Below are positions 1 to 7,837 of a stretch of 12,868 bases of DNA, piece after piece; position 1 is the stretch's first letter, and each line of letters begins with the position of its first letter. A model generated the notes under the pieces. The model had not been told where the DNA came from and searched no databases. It worked only from the letters and a program-made list of their open reading frames with translations. Both the position numbers and the translations under genes were made by a program. This DNA is from Kiritimatiellia bacterium (GTDB lineage Bacteria; Verrucomicrobiota; Kiritimatiellia; RFP12; UBA1067): positions 1 to 12,868 of the forward strand of contig CAAGNL010000411.1 of the NCBI GenBank assembly GCA_900771305.1, given 5' to 3'.

Positions 1-19
1 ACGTGTGCTCTTCCGATCT
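1..19 (+). other. Illumina TruSeq adapter remnant (artefact)
   Basis: Bases 1-19 read ACGTGTGCTCTTCCGATCT, which is identical to the last 19 bases of the Illumina TruSeq read-2 adapter. They are not genomic. Translated in the frame of the first gene they give V/M-C-S-S-D-L, a peptide that contaminates many metagenomic protein entries. The apparent GTG start at base 3 is therefore false, and genuine sequence begins at base 20. The identification rests on my memory of the adapter sequence, which is well known. Confidence 0.95.
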
Positions 20-20
20 T

Positions 21-1538
21 CCCGGCAGCCCAATCCTCTACCGCGTGCCGGTGAGCGGGGAGCGTCCAATGAAGATCTCCGTGACGGGACTTCCCGCCGG
101 CGCCTATTTCAATGCGGAGAGTTCCTCCGTGAATGGCGCGGTGGAACGCCCTGGCGAATATCCGCTTGTCATCTCGGCCGAGAACGCGAAGGGAACCGCG
201 ACGCGCACGGTTAAGCTTGTCATTGGTGACAAGATCGCGCTCACACCGCCGATGGGATGGAACAGCTGGAACGTGTTCGGCGGCGGTGTCGACGAGGCCA
301 AGGTGAAGGCCGCGGCGGACGCGATGGTGGCGAGCGGCCTTGCCGACCATGGCTGGTGCTACGTGAACATTGACGACTTCTGGCAGAACCGTCCCGGCGA
401 GCAGAAGGACAAGACGCTCATGGGCGCCGAGCGTACCGCCGATGGTGCCATCAACCCCAATGCGCGATTCCCGTCGATGAAGGGCCTCGCGGACTACATC
501 CACGCGAAGGGCCTCCGCGCCGGACTCTACTCCTCGCCCGGTCCCGTGACCTGTGGCGGCTGCACGGGCAGCTGGATGCACGAGTTCCAGGACGCGAAGT
601 CCTATGCCGACTGGGGCTATGATTATCTCAAATACGACTGGTGCAGCTACGGCAGAGTCGCGATCGGCGGCGCACTCAACCGCGCCCGCTACCCCTATCT
701 TCTGATGGGCAAGGCGCTGCGCGAGCAGAACCGCGACATCGTCTTCTCGCTCTGCCAGTATGGCATGGACAACGTCTCCTCCTGGGGCGAGACCGTGCTC
801 GGCAGCTGCTGGCGCACAACGGGCGACGTCTTCGACAACTGGGGCAGCATCTACGGCAGCATCCAGAAGCAGGCCGAGCTGTGGCCGTGGTCGAAGCCGG
901 GTGCGTGGAACGACCCCGACATGCTCTGCGTCGGAAAGATGCACTGGAATGGCTTCAAGGGGTCCCGCCTCACGCCGAACGAGCAGTACACCCACGTGTC
1001 GCTCTGGTGTCTCGTGGGTGCGCCGCTGATGATCGGATGCGACATGACGAAGCTGGACGACTTTACATTCGGCCTCCTCTCGAATGACGAGGTGATCGCG
1101 GTCGACCAGGATCCCCTGGGACTCGGCGCGGCGAAGATCGCCGTGGACGGCATGGGCGAGATCTGGGCGCGTCCGATGGCGGATGGCTCGGTCGCGGTGG
1201 GCCTGCTGAACGCGAGCTTTGTGACGGCGGACGTGGTGCTCGACATGACCGTGGTTGGCCTCGAGGGCGGCTGGCGCGTGCGCGATCTCTGGCGGCAGCG
1301 GGACGAAGGGGAGTTCCGCGGCGTCTACAAGGCGTCCGTTCCCGGGCACGCCACGCACCTCATCCGTCTCTGGCCGGTGGGCGATGGACGTCTCCGCGGT
1401 GGGATGACGGACATCCGCGAGAACGCCTGGCGTCGCGAGATCGAGCAGAGCCGCCCGGTCGAGCCTCGTGCGAACGCGGCGGCGGCGGCGCCCTGTCTCC
1501 ATTGCGAGGAGCGGCGCGCCGCGGCGGGAGTCAAATAG
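21..1538 (+). CDS. GH27 alpha-galactosidase-type glycosidase, 5'-truncated
   Basis: Retaining glycosidase predicted to release terminal alpha-galactose (or alpha-GalNAc) from glycans; probably exported, but the signal peptide would lie beyond the truncated end. Residues are numbered from base 3 (1-6 are adapter). Residues 7-76 match the PIG/NEW1-type module found before GH27 domains (LYRVPVSGERPM, then a small Ig-like fold ending VIGDK). The barrel starts at TPPMGWNSWN (82-90). KYDWC (210-214) supplies the nucleophile D212, RTTGDVFDNW (271-280) the probable acid/base D275, and WNDPDM (302-307) is the GH27 substrate-pocket motif. The C-terminal beta-sandwich ends near residue 460. After it comes an odd tail of about 45 residues with a low-complexity alanine run and CLHC. 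First gene of a tight three-gene glycan cluster (16 bp to the next). GH27 membership is firm; alpha-galactosidase versus alpha-N-acetylgalactosaminidase cannot be decided. Confidence 0.94.
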   Translation, partial: PGSPILYRVPVSGERPMKISVTGLPAGAYFNAESSSVNGAVERPGEYPLVISAENAKGTATRTVKLVIGDKIALTPPMGWNSWNVFGGGVDEAKVKAAADAMVASGLADHGWCYVNIDDFWQNRPGEQKDKTLMGAERTADGAINPNARFPSMKGLADYIHAKGLRAGLYSSPGPVTCGGCTGSWMHEFQDAKSYADWGYDYLKYDWCSYGRVAIGGALNRARYPYLLMGKALREQNRDIVFSLCQYGMDNVSSWGETVLGSCWRTTGDVFDNWGSIYGSIQKQAELWPWSKPGAWNDPDMLCVGKMHWNGFKGSRLTPNEQYTHVSLWCLVGAPLMIGCDMTKLDDFTFGLLSNDEVIAVDQDPLGLGAAKIAVDGMGEIWARPMADGSVAVGLLNASFVTADVVLDMTVVGLEGGWRVRDLWRQRDEGEFRGVYKASVPGHATHLIRLWPVGDGRLRGGMTDIRENAWRREIEQSRPVEPRANAAAAAPCLHCEERRAAAGVK

Positions 1539-1541
1539 GTT

Positions 1542-1547
1542 GAGGAG
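1542..1547 (+). promoter_or_regulatory. Ribosome binding site for the DUF4832-like gene
   Basis: GAGGAG, 7 bases before ATG 1555. It decides the start: the same frame is open back to 1468, but that extension would overlap the GH27 gene, encodes an arginine-rich peptide, and would bury the signal peptide that begins at M(1555). Confidence 0.75.
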
Positions 1548-1554
1548 AGAAGAA

Positions 1555-3105
1555 ATGAAGAAGCTGCTGTTGACGATGGGCCTCTGCGCATTGGCCGCGC
1601 AGGGGGTGACGGTGAAGCCGGAGAACACGGACGAGATTCTCGTCAATCCGGACATGGGCCTTGTGATGTACCACTACTCGAACCGGCAGTGGGCGTATGG
1701 ACAGCTCCAGGAGCGGGGCGACGTGCTCGACTGGTTCCCCGGGACGGGCTGTGCGTACTTCCGCCTCCCCTGGTGTCTGCTCGAGCCCGAGGAGGGCGTC
1801 TACCGCTGGGATCTCTTCGACAGCTACGCCGCGCCATGGGTCGCGGCGGGCAAGCAGATCGGCTTCCGCCTCACCTGCTGCGAATCACGTTATGCCTTCG
1901 CGACGCCGGAGTGGGTGAAGAAGGCAGGCGCGCGCGGTTGGTTCTTCAAGATGAAGATGATCAAGATCTTCGGCAAGGAGCCGCCGGGCGAGGAGCTGGA
2001 GATCTGGGAGCCCGACTACGGCGACCCGATCTTCCTCGCCAAGCTCGAGAACTTCCTCAAGGCCTTTGCTCGACGCTACGACGGGAAGCCCTCTGTCGGG
2101 TTTGTCGACGTGGGGACAATCGGCATGTGGGGCGAAGGGCACACGCGCGCCTATGGTAAACAGATGAAGGCCGAGGGAAAAGATCCCGAGGCGTCGTTCT
2201 TCAAGCACTACGAGATGCACCGTCGGCTGCTGCCGAACACGACGATCCTCTGCATCGACGATCAGGCGGGGTCCTCGAAGCCAGATCCGGCCGAGACCGT
2301 GCCGTTGATGAAGTACGCGCACGAGCTCGGGTTCGGCTTCCGCGACGATTCGATCCTCGTCTTCACCCCCTCGATGATCCCCGAACGCCTGAAGCCGCAC
2401 CCGTGGTGGTTTCACGCGAACTGGGCGGAATACTTCGCGCCTGTCGCCCCGACTTTTGTCGAACATGAGCATTACGACCTCTCCAACGAGCGTGGGGCCT
2501 GGAGTGACGAGAAGCTCGTCGAGAGCGTGGAGGCGTACCAGGCGACCTGGCTTTCGATCCATGGTTGGCCGAAGGTCTGCTTCGATGGTTCGAAGGACGC
2601 CTACGCGCGTGCCGCGCGCCGCCTCGGCTACCGCTTTGAACTGCGTGAGGCGTCGTACCCGGACGAGGTGACGCTCGGGGAACCATTCGAGATTGACTCC
2701 ACATGGGTGAACGTGGGTGTGGCACGCCGCTACAAGGGTGCGACTCTGGCCTGGACGCTCCTCGACGAGAAGGGGCGCGTCGCGTGGGTGTGCTCAGATG
2801 AACGCTTCGACTTCAAGGATGCCCAGCCCAAGCTGAAGGGCGTCGAGAGACCCGTCTCGCTGAAGAGCCGCTGCACGGCAGGCTGGGTGGGCGAGATCCC
2901 CCAGTGCAACGACGGCGTGTGGGTCTACACACAGATGAAGAAGGTGGGCAACTACGCGACGGATACGCGCGTGCCCACACTGCCGCGCGGCACCTACACG
3001 CTGACGGTCTCGTTGGGTGCGCCGGACGGCACGCCGCAGCTGGCGCTGCCGCTCAGGGGTGGCGTCGACCGGCGCTATCCGATTGGCACGATTCGTGTGA
3101 AGTGA
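1555..3105 (+). CDS. Exported TIM-barrel putative glycosidase, DUF4832-like
   Basis: 516-residue secreted protein, best matched to the DUF4832 group, which resembles clan-A beta-glycosidases. Residues 1-18 form a short signal peptide (MKKLLLTMGLCALAAQG). NPDMGLVMYHYSNR (31-44) corresponds to the NPxxGF-type opening of the family. YFRLPWCLLEPEEGVYRWD (68-86) has the look of barrel strands near the active-site rim. GTIGMWGEGH (187-196) follows the expected fourth strand and carries E194, the likely catalytic acid/base. From about residue 352 (RRLGYRFELREASYP) a beta-sandwich typical of the DUF4832 C-terminal part runs to the end. No substrate is known to me. It lies 16 bp after the GH27 gene and 17 bp before the GH20-like gene, so it is probably co-transcribed and acts on the same glycan. 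An alternative label would be a GH42-like or other clan-A hydrolase. The exact family call is from remembered motifs. Confidence 0.72.
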   Translation: MKKLLLTMGLCALAAQGVTVKPENTDEILVNPDMGLVMYHYSNRQWAYGQLQERGDVLDWFPGTGCAYFRLPWCLLEPEEGVYRWDLFDSYAAPWVAAGKQIGFRLTCCESRYAFATPEWVKKAGARGWFFKMKMIKIFGKEPPGEELEIWEPDYGDPIFLAKLENFLKAFARRYDGKPSVGFVDVGTIGMWGEGHTRAYGKQMKAEGKDPEASFFKHYEMHRRLLPNTTILCIDDQAGSSKPDPAETVPLMKYAHELGFGFRDDSILVFTPSMIPERLKPHPWWFHANWAEYFAPVAPTFVEHEHYDLSNERGAWSDEKLVESVEAYQATWLSIHGWPKVCFDGSKDAYARAARRLGYRFELREASYPDEVTLGEPFEIDSTWVNVGVARRYKGATLAWTLLDEKGRVAWVCSDERFDFKDAQPKLKGVERPVSLKSRCTAGWVGEIPQCNDGVWVYTQMKKVGNYATDTRVPTLPRGTYTLTVSLGAPDGTPQLALPLRGGVDRRYPIGTIRVK

Positions 3106-3122
3106 GCAAAGAGGGAGAAGGT

Positions 3123-4190
3123 ATGATGACAAGACGTGGTTTCGTGAAGACGGCGGCACTGGCAGCAACTGCGGGAGCCCTCGCCCAGGCTCCGTCCGGC
3201 AGGCCGGAGGAGATCCGTTCCGTGCTGCTGCATCTCGGGCGGAACATGTGGGGATGGACGCCGCCAGCCGGCATGAAGGTGGAGGCGAAGGGCTTCAAGC
3301 CTCTCGCAACAACCCTTGAGTGCAAGGAGGACCTCTGGCGTGCGGCGACGGACCGTGCGGCCGCGAAGGGCATGAACATGGTCGTGATCGACCTCGGAGA
3401 GGCCGTCGTCTATCCGAGTCATCCCGAATTGGCCGTGAAGGGTGCCTGGACGGCGGACAAGATGAAGGCCGAAGTCGCTCGCCTGAAGGCGATGGGGCTC
3501 GAGGCGATTCCGAAGCTCAACTTCTCGACGACGCACAACGGCTGGCTGGGCGACTACCGTACCATGCTCGCCACGCGCACCTACTACCAGGTCTGCGAGG
3601 ACGTGATCCACGATGTCGCGCAGATCTTCGGAGCGCCGCGTTTCCTCCACATCGGCTTCGACGAGGAGACGACGCGGCACCAGGAGTACAGCGAGCGCAC
3701 GCTCGCGGTGGTTGTCCGCAAGGGCGAGCTCTGGTGGCACGACTTCCTGCACATCGTCCGCACCTGCGAGAAGGAGGGAATGCGTCCCTGGGACTGGGCG
3801 GACTATGGCTGGCACCACGAGGAGTACTTCACCAAGTGCCCGAAGTGCGTCCTGCAGGGCAGCTGGTACTACGACGAGGCGGACGGCGATTTCTCGCTCG
3901 ACGACAAGGTCAATTCGGACGCCTTCCGTCTGCGCGAGCTTCTCACGCTCGAGAAACACGGCTTCGACCAAGTGCCCTGCGGCACCAACTGGGTGGGCTG
4001 GAAGCGGAAACGCAACAACAAGAACGCCGATGACGTCATCGGCAAACTCGTCAAGTTCGGTCGTCGGCACATCTCGCCCGCACACCTCAAGGGCTTCATG
4101 ATGGCGCCTTGGGCGCAGTGCGACACGCCGGAGAACAACGAGAAGAACATCAGGGGCATCGACCTCTTCGCGGAAGGTCTGAAGAGCTAA
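3123..4190 (+). CDS. Tat-exported GH20-like putative glycosidase
   Basis: 355-residue protein. MMTRRGFVKTAALAATAGALA (1-21) is a twin-arginine signal (RRGFVK fits the RRxFLK consensus), predicting export in folded form. The rest reads as a TIM barrel: MVVIDLGEAVVYPSHPEL (86-103), GLEAIPKLNFSTTHNGW (125-141), then FLHIGFDEE (174-182). The last resembles the GH20 HxGxDE motif, whose Asp-Glu pair does substrate-assisted catalysis; here D180-E181. RPWDWADYGW (221-230) and VLQGSWYY (243-250) resemble later GH20-type strands. At 355 residues it is short for a full hexosaminidase and lacks an evident GH20b domain. RBS-like GGGAG (3113-3117) lies 5 bases before ATG 3123 and 8 before ATG 3126, so either methionine may start it. 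Last of the three-gene glycan cluster. Beta-hexosaminidase activity is only inferred; it may be an uncharacterised relative with another specificity. Confidence 0.65.
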   Translation: MMTRRGFVKTAALAATAGALAQAPSGRPEEIRSVLLHLGRNMWGWTPPAGMKVEAKGFKPLATTLECKEDLWRAATDRAAAKGMNMVVIDLGEAVVYPSHPELAVKGAWTADKMKAEVARLKAMGLEAIPKLNFSTTHNGWLGDYRTMLATRTYYQVCEDVIHDVAQIFGAPRFLHIGFDEETTRHQEYSERTLAVVVRKGELWWHDFLHIVRTCEKEGMRPWDWADYGWHHEEYFTKCPKCVLQGSWYYDEADGDFSLDDKVNSDAFRLRELLTLEKHGFDQVPCGTNWVGWKRKRNNKNADDVIGKLVKFGRRHISPAHLKGFMMAPWAQCDTPENNEKNIRGIDLFAEGLKS

Positions 4191-4217
4191 GGCAACAGGG
4201 GGCGAGAGGTCGGGCAA

Positions 4218-7200
4218 ATGGAAGAGAAGGTTGACGGAAAGACGGTGACGGGGGATGCGCGCGTGAGGCGCTGGACGCAGAAGCTGCTCGACCTCTCGCT
4301 GCGGAACCGCCTGCTGAACGTGCGCGACGGAAAGCAGTTCATCCCGCTCTTCTGCCGGGACGTCTGCACGCTCGAGGACCGTCTCGCGGAGAGCGAGACG
4401 GTGCAGCTCGAACAGGGCGATCCGGAGGACGTGTTCCTCGCGTCGACGCTCACCGTCGAGGAGACGAGGAAGCGCCTCACGGCCCTCTACCGCCAGGCGA
4501 AGACGGATCTCGAGGAAGGGGGCGTGAACACGCTCTTCCTCGCCGTTGGTTTCCTGAAGTGGCGGCCCACGCCGCGGGACGAGAAGTTCCTGCGCGCGCC
4601 GGTGCTGCTGATTCCCGTGCGACTGGTGCGGAAGACGCTCTCAGACTACCGCATCGCCCGCTTCGACGAGGAGACCGTCGTCAATGCGACGCTGCTGGAG
4701 CTGCTGCGCGCCGAATACGGCATCTCGGTTCCGGGCGTCGACCCGCTGCCGTCCGACGACAAGGGGGTGGACGTCGCGGCCGTGCTGCAGTCGTTTCAGT
4801 CCGCCGTCGCCGACCAGCCGGGCTGGGAGGTGATCCGCACGGCGGCGCTCGGACAGTTCTCCTTCGGCAAGTTCGTGATGTGGAAGGACCTCACGAGCCG
4901 GATGGACGAGTTGCGGAAGAATCCGCTCGTCAACCATCTCGTGGAGGGTGGGGGGATCTTCGACGACGGAGTGGAGGTGTTCCCGCCGGAGGAGATCGAG
5001 TCGAAGCTGGTGCCGGTGGAGACCTTCTGCCCGCTGAGCGCCGACTCCTCGCAGATGACCGCCGTACTGTATTCGGCTCTGGGCAAGACCTTCGTGCTGC
5101 ACGGTCCGCCCGGCACGGGCAAGAGCCAGACGATTACGAACCTCATCGCGCACAACCTCGCGCAGGGACGCCGCGTGCTCTTCGTCTCCGAGAAGAAGGC
5201 CGCCCTGGACGTGGTGCATCGTCGTCTCGCCGCGGTCGGGCTGAAGCCGTTCTGCCTGGAGCTCCATTCCAATAAGTCCGGCAAGGCGGACGTGCTTGCG
5301 CAGTTCAAGGAGGCGCTCTCCGTGCCGGACTGCACGGGCCCGGCCGACTGGACGACGACGGCGCAGCATCTCGCGGAGGAGCGCGATGGACTCAACGCCT
5401 ACGTGAGGGCGCTCCACAAGGTCTATCCCAACGGTTTCACGGCGTGTGACTGCTTCGCGCACCAGATTGGAATCTCCGGCTCCAAACCGACTGCCCCGCT
5501 TGTTGACTTCCCAGTCCTCGGCCAGTCCCGTGCCGACTACGAGACCCGTTCGCGGCTGGTGGGCGAGTTGCCGAACCACTGGCGCGGAACCTCGGTGGAG
5601 GCCGTCGCGGCGTTGGCGCCTCTGAAGGACGTCGATTGGACGCCTGGCATCGAACGGCAGGTGGCCGCGGCGGCACGCGATCTCGCCGAGGCGAAGAAGA
5701 AGGGGTTCTTCGCGAATCTCCTCGCCGCGTTCCGCAATCGCGCGCATGTGCCGTTTGGGGCGGCCTATGGACTTTCCGCCGAGGGCGCCGAACGTCTGGC
5801 GGGGGGCGTCGCGGAACTCCGCGGCGTGATGAACTGGCGCAAGGCGAAGGCCGAGGCTGTCCGGCTGGGGCTGGGTCGTCTCATTGCCGCTCTCGAAAAG
5901 GGCGAGGTGATTCCGGAGAACCTGCAGACGGCGTTCTTCGGCGCCTACACGACGAAGATGCTGGACGAGGTGCTGGCCGCGGAGCCGGCGCTGGCCTCCT
6001 TTACGGGACTCAACCAGGACGACCGCGTGAAGCGCTTCCGGGAGTTGGACGCGCGTCTGGCGGAACTCGCGAAGGGGGAGGTGTTCGCCCGCCTTGCGGC
6101 GAAACTGCCGCGTCGCCGGATGGGGGAGTGTCCCGCGGCAAGCGAACTGGGCATCCTTCGCCGCGAATGCGAGAAGAAGGCGCGTCAGAAGCCCGTGCGG
6201 CAGCTGCTGGCGGAGATCCCGAGCCTGGCCTCCGCGATCAAGCCGTGCTTCCTGATGAGCCCGCTCTCCGTCGCGCAGTATCTGCCCGCCGACGCGGAGC
6301 CGTTCGACCTGGTGGTCTTCGACGAAGCCTCCCAGATTCCGGTCTGGGACGCGGTGGGCGTGCTTGCGCGTGGAAGGCAGGCCGTGATCGTGGGCGACCC
6401 GAAGCAGATGCCGCCGACGAGCTTCTTCCAGAAGGGCGAAAGCGCAGCCGACGCGGAGGACGGGGACGTGGTGGAGGACATGGAGTCCATCCTCGACGAA
6501 TGCCTCGCCGCTGGTGTCCACTCCGCCTACCTTAATTGGCACTACCGTAGCCGCCACGAGAGTCTGATCGCGTTCAGCAACCACAACTATTACGAGGACC
6601 GCCTGAACACGTTCCCGTGCGCGTCCGTCTCGCCGCGTCTCGGCGTGCGTTTCGAGTTCGTGCCGAACGGCGTCTACGACCGCCGGGCCTCGCGGACAAA
6701 CCGCGTGGAGGCGCAGGCGCTGGTGGACTACATCTTCACGCGGATGAAGGAACCCGGGTACACGCCGCGCTCCATGGGCGTGGTGACGTTCAGCCAGGCG
6801 CAGAAGGAGTTGATCGAGGACCTGATCGACGAGCGGCGCGAGAAGGAGCCCGCGCTCGAGGCTTTCTTCGGCGAAGGGGGCGACGAACCGTTCTTCGTGA
6901 AGAACCTCGAGAACGTGCAGGGCGACGAGCGCGACGTGATCCTGTTCAGCGTGGGGTATGCGCCCGATTCGGACGGGAAGTTCGCGATGAACTTCGGTCC
7001 GCTCAACCGCGACGGCGGCGAACGTCGCCTCAACGTGGCTGTCACCCGCGCGAAGGAGCAGGTGGTGGTCTTTTCGAGCGTCCACGGGTCCCAGATCGAC
7101 CTGACGCGGACCTCGGCAGTGGGCGCGGCGCATCTGAAAAGCTTTCTGGACTTCGCTGAGAAGGGCAGTCCCGACTCCGCATGCGGGGCGTCTCGCCCCG

Positions 7201-7835
7201 CCCCCTCGACCGATGCCGAATTCCCGTCCGTCGTCGCGGAGACCCTCCGCGCCCGTGGCTGGGACGTGGACGAGAACGTGGGCTGTGGACAGTTCCGCAT
7301 CGACCTGGCCGTGCGTCGCAAGACGGGGGCGGGATACCTGCTTGCGATTGAGTGCGACGGGCCGGCCTATGCGGCGCAGCGCACGGCGCGGGACCGCGAC
7401 TGTCTGCGTGCCTCCGTGCTGAAGGGGTTGGGCTGGCACGTCACGCGCCTCTGGAGCGTGGACTGGGCCTTCGACCGGACGCGCGCCGAGGCGTCGCTGG
7501 TCTCCTTGCTGGACGCGCTGGTCGCGCATGAGGCCGAGGAGGTGGACAGGAAACCGCCGGTGGCGCAGCCGGCCAAAGGGACCGCTGCGCTGCCCACAGG
7601 CGTGACGGCGTTACGCGCGAGACCTGTCCGGGCCGTGAAGAAGACGCGGAGCATCGACGAGATTCCGCCGGCGGAGCTCGCCGCGGCGATGCAGGAGGTC
7701 ACGCGCGACTTCGGCGGCTGCGACCGCGACACCCTCTATCGGGAGACGCTGAAACGCTTCGGCCTCACCGTACTCACCGCGAAGGCCCGCGCGCATCTGG
7801 ACGCTGCGTCCGCGCGCGCGGGTATTGGCCAGTGA
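4218..7835 (+). CDS. DUF4011 / SF1 helicase / PD-(D/E)XK nuclease, candidate anti-phage protein
   Basis: 1205-residue cytoplasmic nucleic-acid enzyme. The N-terminal DUF4011 region opens with WTQKLLDLSLRNRLLN and continues to about residue 200 (FLAVGFLKW, APVLLIPVRLV). SF1 (UPF1/AAA_11-AAA_12) helicase motifs are complete: GPPGTGKS (296-303, Walker A K302), FDEASQ (701-706, Walker B), GDPKQMPPT (726-734), HYRSR (775-779), VQGDERD (900-906) and VAVTRAKE (motif VI, R944). Residues about 1003-1105 form a Vsr/MTES_1575-type nuclease: D1029 in RIDLAV, E1045 in IECDG, and the RDRDCLRASVLKGLGWHVTRLW signature. A DUF3320-like helical end runs from about 1145. GAGAGG (4204-4209) sits 8 bases before ATG. 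Known DUF4011-helicase-Vsr proteins include single-gene phage-defence candidates (Hhe); many relatives are longer (about 1400-2000 residues). It lies 27 bp after the glycosidases, and its stop overlaps a possible GTG start of the next gene. All motifs look intact, so it should be active. The defence role is inferred. Confidence 0.92.
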   Translation: MEEKVDGKTVTGDARVRRWTQKLLDLSLRNRLLNVRDGKQFIPLFCRDVCTLEDRLAESETVQLEQGDPEDVFLASTLTVEETRKRLTALYRQAKTDLEEGGVNTLFLAVGFLKWRPTPRDEKFLRAPVLLIPVRLVRKTLSDYRIARFDEETVVNATLLELLRAEYGISVPGVDPLPSDDKGVDVAAVLQSFQSAVADQPGWEVIRTAALGQFSFGKFVMWKDLTSRMDELRKNPLVNHLVEGGGIFDDGVEVFPPEEIESKLVPVETFCPLSADSSQMTAVLYSALGKTFVLHGPPGTGKSQTITNLIAHNLAQGRRVLFVSEKKAALDVVHRRLAAVGLKPFCLELHSNKSGKADVLAQFKEALSVPDCTGPADWTTTAQHLAEERDGLNAYVRALHKVYPNGFTACDCFAHQIGISGSKPTAPLVDFPVLGQSRADYETRSRLVGELPNHWRGTSVEAVAALAPLKDVDWTPGIERQVAAAARDLAEAKKKGFFANLLAAFRNRAHVPFGAAYGLSAEGAERLAGGVAELRGVMNWRKAKAEAVRLGLGRLIAALEKGEVIPENLQTAFFGAYTTKMLDEVLAAEPALASFTGLNQDDRVKRFRELDARLAELAKGEVFARLAAKLPRRRMGECPAASELGILRRECEKKARQKPVRQLLAEIPSLASAIKPCFLMSPLSVAQYLPADAEPFDLVVFDEASQIPVWDAVGVLARGRQAVIVGDPKQMPPTSFFQKGESAADAEDGDVVEDMESILDECLAAGVHSAYLNWHYRSRHESLIAFSNHNYYEDRLNTFPCASVSPRLGVRFEFVPNGVYDRRASRTNRVEAQALVDYIFTRMKEPGYTPRSMGVVTFSQAQKELIEDLIDERREKEPALEAFFGEGGDEPFFVKNLENVQGDERDVILFSVGYAPDSDGKFAMNFGPLNRDGGERRLNVAVTRAKEQVVVFSSVHGSQIDLTRTSAVGAAHLKSFLDFAEKGSPDSACGASRPAPSTDAEFPSVVAETLRARGWDVDENVGCGQFRIDLAVRRKTGAGYLLAIECDGPAYAAQRTARDRDCLRASVLKGLGWHVTRLWSVDWAFDRTRAEASLVSLLDALVAHEAEEVDRKPPVAQPAKGTAALPTGVTALRARPVRAVKKTRSIDEIPPAELAAAMQEVTRDFGGCDRDTLYRETLKRFGLTVLTAKARAHLDAASARAGIGQ

Positions 7836-7837
7836 CC

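Noticed and set aside
1468..1554. N-terminal extension of the DUF4832-like gene
   Set aside because: The extension is arginine-rich and overlaps the GH27 gene; the good RBS and the signal peptide both point to ATG 1555.
3075..4217. 380-codon minus-strand open frame opposite the Tat GH20-like gene
   Set aside because: Shadow of a real high-GC gene; its translation is Leu/Val/Arg-rich with no motif, whereas the + strand has a Tat signal and HIGFDEE.
4641..7529. 962-codon open frame on the minus strand opposite the helicase
   Set aside because: It mirrors the GC-rich helicase codons, shows no recognisable domain and is rich in Arg, His and Leu. The + strand gene has complete family motifs.
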